From contig RQTK01000138.1 of NCBI GenBank assembly GCA_003991915.1, forward strand, positions 124,001-188,000: DNA of 64,000 bases. Direction: 5' to 3'. Source of the stretch: Elysia chlorotica (taxonomy: Eukaryota; Mollusca; Gastropoda; Plakobranchidae). How positions within the stretch are numbered: position 1 is the stretch's first letter; each line of letters starts with the position of its first letter. Shown in pieces: positions 36,801 through 49,400 of this stretch. The notes beneath the pieces were generated by a model. That model saw only the letters and a list, made by a program, of their open reading frames with translations. It was not told the origin of the DNA and made no database searches. The translations under genes and the position numbers were made by a program.

Positions 36801-39140
36801 GTGTACAATTACAAAACCGCCAAATGTGAGGATGGAAACAAAATCAGCCACAAGCTGTGCGAGTAAAGTGTCTTTGAAATTTGTTTTTCTCTCCTATACT
36901 TCAGGGCTTTTCTATTTTCACTGTTTATTTTTTTTTTTTTTTTTTTTTTAATACATATATATAGTAAAATAGGCTTAAGGGGACATGCTACCTACTCAGC
37001 AATGTAGAACCTAGAATAATAGATTCACAGTGTTACAATGCGATATCATGTAAATTTTCCCGTTGTCCCCTATCTTCACGAACAACACCAAGCTACTCTC
37101 GGACCGGGACGCATTTATCGCTTTCTTTCAAGAACCACATTTTGAGAAAGCAGTTAGTCGAAAAGATTGATCACCTTGCTTGATCCAAAATGGCGAATAT
37201 GATTATTGTAAGGTATCCGCTCTTCTATGGTTAAAAACAAAAAGCATTCTAAATGTGACTCCTTGACATAAAAAAAATGTGGAGGGCGTGAAAAAAAGAA
37301 AACATGTTTTTCTTCGGATGTCTGCATTTCTTACATTTTTTTAAGTTAGAATTTTGTTTCCGCAGAATACAGAAAAATGAAAAAAAGAGGACGGTCTGTT
37401 TATTATGCATGATGTTGATGATCTGCAACGACCTCAAAAACAAAAAACTATAACATAACACTTGAGGTTAGTATCATTTTATTTTTTGTGAACATCACAG
37501 ACGATGACTCCATTGCAATAACAATACCTAAAAACAAAACAGAAAAACAAAAACAAAAAATATATTACAGGTATTATGAGCTTGATTTTATTTCAAGCCA
37601 ATTCTAATCATGCTGTGAACAAATTTTTTTTTTCTTATGTCTCATGAAAACAATGTTTGCACTGAAAAATGCAATGAGTAAAGAAAACAGGAGTAAACTG
37701 TAAACCATGACATATAATATTGGTTTTCTTTTGAATTTTCAATTTGAAAAACTTTTAAAATAAAAGGGCTGGCTTTTATGCTAAACAAAAGTGTTTATTT
37801 AGTCAAATCCTTATTTTATTGGTATACATGTATTCCAAGGCACGGTAGGAAAAAAAAGAGGTCAAAGTACATCTTTAAAAATTAAGCCAAAAAAAGAAGT
37901 TGTACTTGCCTTGTAATATATGTAGAGCTACACTTTACCTGTGCCTGTAAAATTAATGCTTAACTCTAATTGTAATATTTAGCTTTAATTTTCTGTTTTA
38001 ATGTTGCAGTCAAATTCTGGCACAAAGATAAAATCATATCTAATCTTAATTTAGCCTTCCAAAAATGTATTGTTTAACATTGGTAAATATTCTAGTTGTA
38101 CGCTTTCATTAAGTTTCAAGAAAATGCCCTTTTTTAAAACACAAATTTGAGATCATTGAACATAGCTACCTTGACTTTCAGTAAGCAAATAAACCAGAAA
38201 AATGGAAACTAAAAAGACTTCCATTTATTATGGTGATATATAACAACTAAGTGCATGATATGCAGCGTGAATATTAGGTTATTGAAAAGGAAAATATTTT
38301 TTTTTAAAGTTCCCAATTTATGTTTAAAAAAAAAAACAACACATTTATAAAGATAATACATGAGTTAAATATTTATCCTGTTGGTTGAAATTTCTTAAAA
38401 GGTCAAATATTTACGCCTTTGCATTAAATTTAAAGTAACTTAGAAATACAAAGCATAAAAATTTATTCACAGGAATAGAACATGGTATATACTTCTTACA
38501 TTTCTGCAAATGAATTAAAAAGAAATCAAAATAGCGATAACCATTAGCCTGAATTATTAAAATGTCAAGATGAATATTATTTAAAAAGAAAGCATGTCAG
38601 GAGTTTAGCTACATAATACTAAAATCTGATTGACACAAGTTAATTGCCCTAAAAATAATAAATAGCTACTGATATAGACATAAGAATCAATATTAAATGG
38701 ATGTTTTGTGTGTATCTGTTTATGAGATGGAGAAAGTCAATTTTTAAGCTAAAAGTGCATACTTAAAAAACATAATGAAAATTAAAATGGTGTATCTCGT
38801 AAATAAATAAAAAATTTCTAATTATCTCACTTCTGTCTATGGTTAAAAAATTCAACCAAGCACATTTCAAAATTCATTTCAAAACTTTTGAACATACGAT
38901 GTAACAAAAACACTACACACTGATGCAAATTTAAATGATAGATCTGAAATACCAATACATAGTACATGTATTGAGGACCCTCCTAAAAATTGGTAAGTGA
39001 AGTGTGGAAAACACTTAACCTCAAATGGACTTTTGCAGCTGAAACTACAGCATTTCACAACTGGGTTTCTCAATTGCTTTGTTGTTTCCCATCACTGAAT
39101 TTTCTTTTACTAGCTTTAGGGTTGTTTTTTTTTTGCCCCT
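33870..39140. other. Long intergenic stretch without recognisable genes
   Basis: About 5.3 kb of AT-rich sequence. Apart from T-homopolymers (for example 36927-36949), short frames without domains and the small candidate start region at 37186-37207, nothing could be assigned. Confidence 0.45.
37186..37207 (+). other. CAAAATGGCG motif with an adjacent donor (possible tiny first exon)
   Basis: CAAAATGGCG at 37186-37195 is a YY1-type motif that often overlaps start codons. The ATG at 37190 opens six codons (ATG GCG AAT ATG ATT ATT) that end at a GTAAGG donor. The surrounding 120 bp (37075-37200) is less AT-rich than its neighbours. No matching downstream exon was recognised. Confidence 0.15.
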
Positions 39141-39330
39141 CAGCATTTAGCTATTTAGCGGAAGACTCCCAAGACTTAAGTCTCAATTTTCAGGAGGTGC
39201 CAGGGTTTCTGTCCTAGCTGATAACAATATACTAACACTGATCTAACCAATGAGACCCAATCAGGGATTGAACCATGGACCTGCCGAATGAAAGCAACAC
39301 CCTCCATTATTGGAGCACCTTAACCAATAC
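39141..39330 (-). repeat. SINE copy, minus orientation, old
   Basis: actcccaagacttaagtctc, tttctgtcctagctgataac, and aacactgatctaaccaatga followed by ggattgaaccatggacctgc align in order to the reversed SINE (tail, core, box B as the complement of GGTTCAATCC). High divergence suggests an old insertion. Confidence 0.6.
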
Positions 39331-40554
39331 TAGTATAGGTATCTGTCTGTAACTTGGGTAGTTAAATGATTGTTTTTTTCCATCTTTAAAGTTGGTCAGC
39401 ACAACAACAATGAGCTTTTGAGAGCGAAATACATATATATTATACCATTTCAAAGATAAAAGAGTATTATGACAAAAGTTTCCCCATTATTCAAACTGAC
39501 ATAGTTACAAATGTTGAATGGCTTTGAAAAAAGCCACTCATCTAAAACCAGATCATTCTAAAATCTAAGAACTTCACATATATTAGAAATTTATGACAAT
39601 GTAAAATAAGCTTCTTATCACTTATATGGATATATGCCATTATTATTTCAAATGATTAGAAAAAAATACATATTGAAATGGAGAATCTTTAAAGAAACAG
39701 ATTTCAATGTTGCCATTTAGAAAGCCAATTTTCAAATTCTTCTGTGTAATGAAGAATATTAATAAAAATAGATAAATTGCCATTTCTGTGAAGGGAAGAA
39801 TCTATCTAAGCCATACACTTTTATTTCCCCATGTACGTCACATTACTGTTTCGCCTGGAGCTAAAAAAAAAAAGGCGTTTTAAAATACTTGCAAAACCAA
39901 AAATGGTTTGACTATACTTAATTTGTTCCTGTACTCATTTCTGTAATCTTGAGAGGGGAAAAAAAGATTTTCAATACTTTACAAATGAATGTAACCCTCA
40001 AGATGTAAATTGTAGTTTGTACCCATTGGATAAGGTAACTTTGCATGTCTTTTCAAAAACATAAAAAAGTTGAATAACAAAAAGTTTAGTTTACAAATTG
40101 ATAGAATAAGAATGTCAAGGTCCATTCACAATTTTTAAAACATGCTCAAGAAGACACTTTTGCCATTTTTTTGATACCTCACTTTTACAAGATCTGGTAA
40201 TTAAGTACATTAACAGACCACCACAAATTGATGAACAGTCAAAAAATTACTTACAAGTGACATACAATCAGCTTACTGAAAGTGAACGTAAAGTTTATAT
40301 ATCTAAAAATAATTGTTACAATCACATAAAAAAAAACCCCATTGATTATGGACTCTACTTTTAGATTGTCTACTGAAATTATCATGAATATTTGGGTAAC
40401 TTTACAATTGAACTGCCAAAAGAGAAAACATGTCTGTGCTGATGTGAAATGATTTACTTTGCATCTGTTTCTGGGTGGTCTCGAAGTCATAACCACCTAG
40501 TTTCAAAATTTGGTCTACACTTTACTTAACTATTTATTGTTAGCATGCCTCTTA

Positions 40555-40735
40555 TAGTTCTGAATATTGCACTGAATATAGATTTAATGGGAAGGAAGAC
40601 GAGGCAAAGGAAAATGCAGAGAACAGTCCCGCTGCATGGATGAACATAGAAAAGGAAATGTCTGTACTATCAGCCACCAAGGATATGGAAGTTTGGAAGG
40701 ACATAATTGCTAACACCATCATAGAGCAATGCAAT
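40555..40735 (+). mobile_element. Possible LINE ORF2 C-terminal remnant
   Basis: The + strand frames give GRKTRQRKMQRTV and, in another frame, AWMNIEKEMSVLSATKDMEV then WKDIIAN. This resembles the GKRxRGRQR...W.D.I...DRxxWRxMVAN C-terminus of RTE/jockey-type LINE proteins. Two frames are needed, so it is decayed. Weak. Confidence 0.35.
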
Positions 40736-41655
40736 CAATGATGACAATAGATATAATTTCTAGAAAAACGTCTCTAAAGAAATACACAATGTTTCTCAAC
40801 ATCGGTAATTATAGACAAACATACAAGCATTTTTTTAAAGATAATATTGAGAACTAAATTGCAATCTTTAGCTCTTCAAATCAATGATCTCCTTCTCATA
40901 TAAATCATATACAAATATTATATTTTTGGAAATTACGTCATACACATGGGAACTCACTATGCTAATTCGATGAAGTTTAATGAAACAATTTTTCTGTCTT
41001 CCATTTTATTTTAACCAACAAAAAAACTTCAGGCATACATGTATCAAAATCAATACATATATTTTGTACAAAAAGTGAAGATTGTAGGATATTTCAATAT
41101 CTAAATGATTTGCTATAGATATAGGATCTGATGTCAACAGCTAAGTGCTTAAGCAGTCACTCTTTTTATTTAGTAGATTGCTCACGTAAAACAGTAGATT
41201 TCTCACTCTTTACTACATAATTAATCATCCACACGTTTTATTCCAGTGCCTGTTGTTTGATCACCCATTATTGTTCCAAAGTATCAATTGTTTGGTAGGA
41301 GTTTCAAGATTTCAACCATTTCACTTCAGTACACAACACATAGCTTAGTATTTCAAACAAGTCTTAATGGGGAAAAAATGATAAAAGAAAGCTGTTATCA
41401 CAAGATAACACTTGTCATCACACCAGTCAAGGTACATTTAATTTTATAATTGAATCTAGGAGGGATATCTTCTCAAACAGTCTATCAAATGCTTTAGATA
41501 CAAAATAAATTGGCGTGGGGCAGACGAAGGGAATACCAGTGTTTAGATAAAGTGAGTATGCTCAGATAAGCTGTTTTTTCCTCAGAAACAAACACTCTAG
41601 CGATTAAAGGACTGCCAGTTGGCTTTCTATATTATTGTATATATATTTTTTTATT

Positions 41656-41666
<11 letters not shown>

Positions 41667-41687
<21 letters not shown>

Positions 41688-41692
41688 GGGGG
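41667..41692 (+). repeat. Poly-G run, 26 G, next to a T-rich run
   Basis: Twenty-six consecutive G follow T-rich sequence (about 41641-41666). Such a run could form G-quadruplex structures and is prone to length error in assembly. Confidence 0.9.
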
Positions 41693-42472
41693 TAGCGGAG
41701 GGGGGAAAATACTTTAGGAGTGGAATCCTAGCTACAGGGTTTATTTGACTTTTCTGTGCATGGTTATGTTAAAAAAATAATGTATTACACTGTATATTCT
41801 TTTTAAATTTTATGTCAAGACTATATTTTTTATGCCAAGCATATGTACTATTCATTATTCTTTTCTTGTCTATGATTGAATTCTGTTTTAGTTCTGTTTA
41901 AAAGAAAAATGTTTCTCTTTTACCTCCTTATTTTAACTAAGTTTTCATAAACTATATTAGTCTCCTACTTGAGCAATTTGAGGTTAAATTTAAAAAACAA
42001 ATGATTTCGTAATTAGTAGTTTGTCATTGTAGATTTGGTTGCCCTTTATTCTTGAAGAGCCAGTGCGATTTAGGGGTACATTTATTTTGTTTTTGTTTGG
42101 TTTTTTTTCAGAGAAATAAGTGTGTGGAGTGTATGTGTACTTTAAAAATGTTTCAAATAATTGCTGCAATCTAAGAGATATGTTACTTATTAGACTTTGG
42201 CAGTTGGCTATTTGAAGGGTAATGAGATGCAATGCAAAAAGCTACTGTTAAAAAACAAAGTGTGGGAGTTCGTCAAGCATGGGTACTTTGACTGATTCTT
42301 GAGAAAATAATATTTTTATATAATTTAACTACAGACATGTAATGATTTTTAATTTTATTATCCTTGCCAAAATAGTTTTTTATGAGATGGGAAAACAGGA
42401 AATTTGAAATGTTGCCTTATGATTATATGAAAAGTCTGACATCTACTATGGATTTTATAAAATAGTTAATAT

Positions 42473-42503
<31 letters not shown>

Positions 42504-42899
42504 TTGTTGTTTTTTAAATATCAAATCCTATTAAAATGTTCATACTATTAGAAACACATTTTGTTCTATTTTATTTATCAAAAATGTTGTGTTGGTCAAC
42601 TAAACTATATTGAAATTAGAACAATTCGGGACTGTAATGCTGAGTTGGCTCAAATTCAGTTTGGTCCGTTCCATCAGTCTTCTTTTCACTTTACAGACCT
42701 CATATTTTCTTTTTTCTTTTTTTTTAAATTCTTGTATTAAAAGATCATGTTATTAAGTGTATATCCCATTTCCGGGCTCAATTCCAATTTCATCACTGAG
42801 CTTACCAAAGTAAATTAGCAGGACCTAGCAGTTAATGATAATTTATTACTTCCTGATTTATTTCAAATTTTCAAGAAGGTATACAAGTGGGTGAATATA

Positions 42900-43135
42900 T
42901 CTTCATACGGCAGAGTGGGGAGGAGCAGAGGGCGGATAAGCAGGAGGAAGTAAGAACAGAACGAAGGAAAAGGAGGAGGGAGAAAAAGCAGGAGGGGGAC
43001 GAGCAGATGAAGGAGGAGGAACAGAAGTGGGAACTGGAGCAGAGTGAGGAAGAGGAGGAGCAAGAGGAAGTAAAAGCAGGAGGGAAGAAGAGAAGGAGGA
43101 GTGGTAGGAGGGAGGAAGAGAGAGGCAGAGAATGA
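42900..43135 (+). repeat. Purine-rich (GGA/GAAG) low-complexity tract
   Basis: About 235 bp of almost pure purine on the + strand, rich in GGAGGA and GAAGAG. The Glu/Lys/Arg-rich frame on + and the Leu/Pro-rich frame on - are composition artefacts. Confidence 0.8.
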
Positions 43136-43455
43136 GTATTGCCATTGTCAAAGCCTTTTTACGAGTATACAAGTGTTTTTCACTCATGAATGGATAAGCT
43201 TCAGGGAAATCATATGGTTCCAAAAACATTTCACAAAAAAAAAACAATAAATTATAATTTTGAAAATTGAATGAAATAGATAGAAACATAAAACGCAAAT
43301 TGTGGAATACCTATCGGTTTGTTTTTGTATAATTGGGACCAACAAAAAGAATTACGCAGACTTTTCACAGCCTGGGTGTTTTTGACCCACCAGTGGCTGG
43401 GAGGTTAAAGATTGCTCAAATTGAAACTTTTCTATTGCATTTTTCTGAAATGCAG

Positions 43456-44118
43456 GTAACTGGTGTACACCTTGGGTCAACATTAAATGATTAATGAACA
43501 TTTCCAACATGGGCACAGCTATCATCATCTCTTTTGTGTATAGTTGGAAGCTTACTCTCCTTATCATCGGTTTTATGCCATTTATTGTTCTTGGAGGTAT
43601 AATGGAAGTACGACTCCTTACTGGTCAGGCTGGCAAAAATAAAGAAGCACTGGAGGGGGCTGGAAAGGTACGCAAAGCAGAAAAATATTAGGTAGTCAGA
43701 CAGACAGACAAAGAAAGGCAGACAGACATGTACTGGGCGAACAGATAGATGGATAAATAAAGAGATAGATTGTGACTTATAAGAAAAAAAGAGGTATCTG
43801 TGTCAACAGCATAATTGTAAAACGTTCATTACAGATTCAGATGAACATTTGGGGAAGGGATTTGGAGCTAAACGTTTGGTTCTTGTAAAAGTTCTAAATT
43901 TTCTATAATATTTATTCTTAAATAAAATAAGAACAGATGTGAAATTCAAAATGTTGTCAATAGCAGTTGACTGAAATACCGTAAAGGATGGAATAAAGTA
44001 ATTAAATATCCAGAATACATAACTATTTTGCTCTTTGAATTTATGACTTAAAAAAAAAAGAACTTTGTATACTTCCAGGTTGCTGTGGAATGCATTGAAA
44101 ATATCCCTCATAACAGAA
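43456..44118 (+). pseudogene. ABCB/P-glycoprotein transporter fragment (two decayed exons)
   Basis: ABCB full transporters are plasma-membrane ATP-driven exporters with two transmembrane domains and two ATPase domains. Exon 1 (43456-43667) encodes NISNMGTAIIISFVYSWKLT then LLIIGFMPFIVLGGIMEV and ends EGAGK at an intact AAG|gtacgc donor. This matches the second transmembrane domain of ABCB1-type proteins (human [20 protein letters not shown]...ELEGAGK). The exon's 5' part resembles the family (VTGVHLGSTLN) but is out of frame or stopped before NISNMG. After a 411-bp intron a second exon begins at 44079, VAVECIENI, the expected continuation (IATEAIEN), then decays. No ATPase motifs (Walker A, LSGGQ) and no further exons were seen. 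It retains its intron, so it is a segmental fragment and not a retrocopy. Confidence 0.7.
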
Positions 44119-44136
44119 TTTACAGGAACAGCATAT

Positions 44137-44432
44137 GATATTCATATTTGTTACCACAACCAAAGTACATGAGATAGTCATATGTGTTAGTACAACCAAA
44201 ATACATGAGATAGTCATATGTGTTAGTACAACCAATATAAATGAGATAGTCATATATGTCAACACAACCAATTCATATGAGATGGTCATATGTGTTACCA
44301 CAACCAATATACATGTACATGAGATAGGCATAATTATGTGTCACTACAACCAATATACATGAGATAGTCTTGTGTTACTACAACCAATATAGTCATAATG
44401 TGTTACTACAAACAATATGCATGAGACAGTGA
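44137..44432 (+). repeat. Minisatellite, 36-bp unit, about 8 copies
   Basis: The unit runs catatgtgttagtacaaccaa followed by atacatgagatagt. Copies 1-4 are close in length; later copies carry small insertions or deletions. The unit length is a multiple of three, so open frames appear on both strands, but they encode only the repeat. It begins just after the ABCB remnant. Confidence 0.9.
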
Positions 44433-45170
44433 ACTACATGCACTGTTTTTCTCGGAATTCAGTTGCTGAAGGTAAAAAAAAAGGGTTTACTGGTGGGGTA
44501 TCAATAGAAATTCTTACACGAGTACATGTACTATGTGTGAAGAAGAATTTCTCTGTCTGAGCCTCAGTTTTCACTCGTCGAAGAGAGAACCTTTCTCTTA
44601 GTTTACCATGATCAGTGTTTTAAACAAGAATGCGTATGGCGACGGGCACTAAGTCTAAAGTCTGACATTTTTACTCTTTGCGACTTAGGCACAGGACTTC
44701 TAACTCAGCCGTCGCGTTATTCTGACTCGCACTCACGGTAATGCTAATCACAGGTACATGTACTCAGACAAGCCGACAACATTTACACCCATAGTGTTAA
44801 AAACAGTTGCAGATATGGTGGGATGGGGTGGGGTGGGGGAGGGTTGACGTAAGTGTCATAGCGTTGGCTCCGAATCGTGAGATACCAAAAACATGCTCGA
44901 AATCACAGGCAAATTTGAGGAAACGATCGCAAATTTCCCATTTTTTTTTTACGAAATCATGAAATACAAAAATCTATAAAAAGTGAAATTAAAAGCCTGA
45001 AAATATAAATACCTCCGTCTGGAGTTCAACTTCACAACGGGCAATGAACACACAGTTTAAAAATTAATGAGGTTGGATGCATAAAATTAAAAGGCCGATA
45101 GCCATATTTTTCTCCGTATATATAGAAAATAGCTATCCCAACTTCTCTATTCCTCTTGGTAATTTTTTAT

Positions 45171-45208
<38 letters not shown>

Positions 45209-46000
45209 ATATGTCCTCATTTTTTCTACTCTTTCGTTTCAACCGACTCGCTCAGCTTTCTCTCTCTCCCACTCTCTGCCCCTCTCCCTCTCTGTCTGTC
45301 TGACTGCATGTATCTTTATCTCTACCTCTCTTATCTCTTCTATCTCCACATTTTCTTTGTCAACCCCAATGGTTTAAAATGACTCGCACTGAAATTTGTA
45401 GTAAAAAAATTCTTTTTGTTAGTGTGATCGAGCGTGCAGTTTTGTTTTGATGTTTCCTTTAGTCCAGGAGTCCGTACCCAAATTAAGACCAGGCCGCGTG
45501 TTCCAACAGACAGCAAGTAAAATGTAGGAATTCTTGGAATTCGCTTACAAGATAGTCTAGTAGCAGTTGCAAACAGAAAATTTTTAGTTTGAGGCATGTA
45601 TAAAGTGAGATTACTAAAGGGACGCCCTTGCAAATAATTTTTTTAAAGCAAAACAAAACAAGGAAATGTTTGCAACTGTTCGAATAATTTTTCATTCTTT
45701 TTTTTTTTTTTTTAAAACTTTTATTAGTTTTTTAAATTATAATCACCGTTGCATACTGTTAGAGATCAACAATTTTGTTCAACATTAACTACAAGTAGGC
45801 CTTTATACATATTTAGTGAACAGCTTTATGTATCATTTAAACATATAACTGTAGGCCTACTACATTAACAATGATTAAGCAAAGTGATTTCTTGGTGGAA
45901 CTTGATCGATACATGTAGTCTATTATTTTTTAAAACAACGCTGCATAACATTGTACTTGTAGGCCTACAGTACAAAACTACAAATTTATACTTAGTTATA
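44433..46000. other. Intergenic stretch without recognisable genes
   Basis: It contains a (CT)n run at 45174-45206 with a TCTG/TCTA-rich follow-on, a GGGGT-rich patch near 44820-44845 and a T homopolymer near 45697. Nothing codes convincingly. Confidence 0.45.
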
Positions 46001-46404
46001 ACCACATTGCCTTTAATCAATGGTTATAACCTGTAGCACGGTAGTGACGTTACACCTTTTCCTCTGTGTTTCAAAGTTAATGACTTCATCTTTTTGTGTT
46101 ATCATTAAATTTTTGTTTGTATGCTATAATTCTATATTAAATGTAAAAGCTGATACTTGGGCGGCATGATTTTAAATTATACTCAGAAATTTTGACCTGA
46201 AATTAAATGAAATTTTGACATTGAGTTGCTGAAATATAGTGACAAACGGCAACCGTCGTTGTTTCGTTTTGATTTCGTTTTCATTTCGACGTTCTGTCGA
46301 AGTGCACTCAATTTACACCGAAGTGGACCAACACATTCATTGTTCGGTTGTTCAGAATCTACCTGTTTCAAATATAAATCCCGGTACCTGTCGGGGCAGG
46401 AGCC
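46001..46404 (+). promoter_or_regulatory. Presumed SNRNP200 promoter / 5' UTR
   Basis: The 400 bp before the ATG are less AT-rich and have more CpG than the surroundings. Visible elements: a CRE-like TGACGTTA near 46046, a Myb-type CGGCAACCGTCG near 46247-46258 and a short hairpin TTCGACGTTCTGTCGAA (46285-46301). No TATA box at a sensible position was seen, as usual for a housekeeping gene. The transcription start is not defined. Confidence 0.35.
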
Positions 46405-49400
46405 ATGGCGGATGCTACAGCAAGATCCCTTCAATATGAATACAAAGCGGTAAGGTCGCTGGTCCAAGCTAAAATAGGCCTTAATATAACACACCCATTA
46501 TCGATAGATCACATACTTTCACAACAATAACAATGAACAATGGCTATGAGTTACCCTCCTCTTCCTCTCCCTCTTCCTCCTTCTCCGCCTTCATTTCTTC
46601 CTCTTCTTATCCGTACCCACTTCTACATTCAGTCACTGGACCAGCTTTATTTCCCTCTTCCCTTAGCAATTGTACAATTATTGCCTAAATTGCCACTCCT
46701 ACAGCTTACTAACAAGTTTAATTGGTACACATTTCTTTAGAATATATGTGACTGATCTCGTCACGTGTATTGTAGTAGGCCTCTAATTTTTTTTATCAAG
46801 AGATATAGTTAAATTCAATAGTTAATAATTTGTTTAAAATCCAACCTTTGGAAATAAACTTAATTGAACTTTCACCATCTTTGATACTAGGTGAAAATTG
46901 TATGTAGGCCTAAACCCTGAAGTAATGTTCAGACTTTAAAAGTTCTCAAAATTATTTTTCGTTTTAGTTTGTTTTGTTGCATAGTGTCCAGCACAATATA
47001 CTATAATATAGTTATATAGGCTATATTGTTGACCGGGCCTACAACTAACGCTAAAGTTGGACAATTTTATATGCTGCCACACAGAGATAGGACAGGGATC
47101 ATGACTTCCTGTCTCATCCAGCACACTATACTGACACCGACCCAACAAGCAAGTGACAAAATCGGAGACATATACATTTGACTTATCATGGTTTTCGATC
47201 CAGGGACCTCCCCATTGGGAGACCACGCCTATACTGCTTACATTGTCAGTTCGCTGACAGTTTGTTTTGGTTCATATATTAAACATCAAACAGTATTGCA
47301 AAGTGTCTTGGTGAAAATATTCAACATTTATGTATGGTACCAATGTAATTAATCAAATTGTTCATTCTTTGTCCTTATGTGGCCAGATCAGATATAGTTG
47401 TAGGGTTTTTAAAATCTGTGCTTGTGAGTTGTGATGGTTTCTCTTGCAGAAGGTCTATAAAAATTAAACAAAGGTTAATTATGCGTTTTATAGGTTATAC
47501 ATTTGTGGTTGTAATATGCAGGTCTAGGGGTGAGCTTTTCACTCCTCTGTGACAAAGAAATTAATTTCAGTTTGCATCTTTTTCCTTTGCTTTTACACTG
47601 GGTGGCCCTACATTTTTAGTCTAAGTTAAAGAATTATTCTTACGTTGATGCTAATATAATCAGTAATGGCAACAGTGGTTGATCCTGCTCAAGGAGTATT
47701 CTAATTAATTTTTGTTATTGTAAACAATTTGTTTTTTATCATGACACTTATCGTTCTGTTACTGCTGGCGTTACACTTTTTGTACAAAGTCAATTCTATA
47801 TATAGGCCTATATATATATCTCGTGTTCCTGGCTTTCTTTTCAGAACTCAAATCTTGTGTTGAGTGTTGATAGGACGCTGATTGATAGAAGAGGCAGAGA
47901 TGAAGCAACTGGTGAGGTCATGTCCCTTGTTGGGAAACTGGCAGGAAGCAGGATGGGAGACAAGGCTTTGAAAAGCAAACCTCCTCTGATGGAAGAACGG
48001 AAAATCAAGTAAATTTTATTAAACTTTTGTTTAAAATTTAATGATTTTAATTTTTCCTCTTTAAGTATTTGAAACATTTTATTGATGCTTGTTAAAGTAA
48101 AATCATTGGAGTAAGGGGCAAGACAAAGTACGGAAATATATTTAAAAAAGATGGGCTACCGGACATTAGTGGAGGAAGGGATAGGCATATAAGAAGGCTA
48201 TAGATAGGACGCACCTTGAGAAAAGCACAGAGAAGCATCACAAAGCAGGCGTTACAATGGAACAGAGGACAAAGAGGCAGGGGTAGACCAAGTGAAACTT
48301 GGCAAGAGCATGCTATAAATTGGGTCAATTTGAAAAATGTGTCTGGGATAGAAACTGATGGTTCTATCTGATTGGAGGGCAATAACGGTGACAAGAGTAT
48401 CTGACTAAGAAAAGTAAGATCCTTTTTTTTTCTATACATCTCCTTTTTTTTATCAACTGCAAACTGTGCAAACTGCATTGAATAAATCCATTTTTCAACT
48501 GACTAAAATGGCGGTGTAAATTTTGACATGATCCCTCAAAAATGTACTGTCCATTGTAGATAATATGTACAGCGCTTTGAGCCGGCTATGCTGGGATAAA
48601 GCGCTTAAAAATGATCTTCATTATTATTATTATTACTGTTATAGACATTTTTTTTCATTCAACAGTTATTCTTATATTGACTTTTAATGTATGTAGAATA
48701 ACAAAAGATGGTCATCATAGCCATGAATAACATTTGTTTCTAAGGCCTTGGCTTGGTTATAATGCATTTCATGATACATAGTTGTTATTTCAAGATGGAT
48801 TTAACAAGAACAAGATATCTGCTATGACCTTACTTGTTCAAGTCATTTGCTAGAAAGTACTTACTTCAGATTGTCCAGTGTAACAGTAATTCATACCTTA
48901 CATGAAGCAATGTGGACTGACAGTGGCTTAACTTAAAACTGGATATTTTTATTTATTGAGTATTTATAATGTATACAGTGTGTCTTCTTTGATTATGTGT
49001 GCAGTATTTATTTTTTTATTGTTTTTTTTAAATGTTGCGTTCATCCATTTATAATTTAAATGAAATCAAAATCATATGAAATTAGATAATTATTATATCA
49101 AATAAATAATTTACTAGAATCAGTAGCTGAAATGTGGATGCATCTTTGAAGTCACTAGAGGTATAGGATATTTTTCATTCATTATGATTTCGTTATTTTT
49201 TTGTGAACGATCATTGGAATTTTATTAATTATTCTTTGCTCTAGGAGAAGAAAAAGAGATGAAGCTCAACATGACATGGTAAAAATGAAAGGTGCCACTC
49301 TACTATCTGAAGGCATTGATGAAATGGTAGGCATATTGTACAGACCTAAAACTACAGAGACTCGTCAAACATATGAGGTTTTACTCAACTTCATTCAAGC

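Larger units (their letters stand above)
39331..43455. other. Long intergenic stretch without intact genes
   Basis: AT-rich. It contains a possible LINE end (40555-40735), a G homopolymer (41667-41692), a TTG/TGG run (about 42473-42512) and a purine-rich tract (42900-43135), listed separately where useful. No exon of the ABCB fragment to the right was found here. Confidence 0.45.

Noticed and set aside
38990-39217. 75-codon + strand frame
   Set aside because: It overlaps an old SINE in antisense and has no recognisable domain.
42863-43298. Glu/Lys/Arg-rich + strand frame and Leu/Pro-rich minus strand frames
   Set aside because: Purine-tract composition. No homology, start context or splice signals.
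43690-43780. CAGA/GATA-rich stretch after the ABCB donor as a possible exon
   Set aside because: Degenerate tetranucleotide repeat inside the remnant's intron; no coding frame fits the family.
44041-44362. Repetitive frames on both strands and a CRISPR-like look
   Set aside because: A 36-bp minisatellite without distinct spacers in a eukaryotic genome; not a CRISPR array and not a gene.
48092-48478. 128-codon minus-strand frame
   Set aside because: It is the complement of the LINE C-terminal relic, which reads sensibly only on the + strand.
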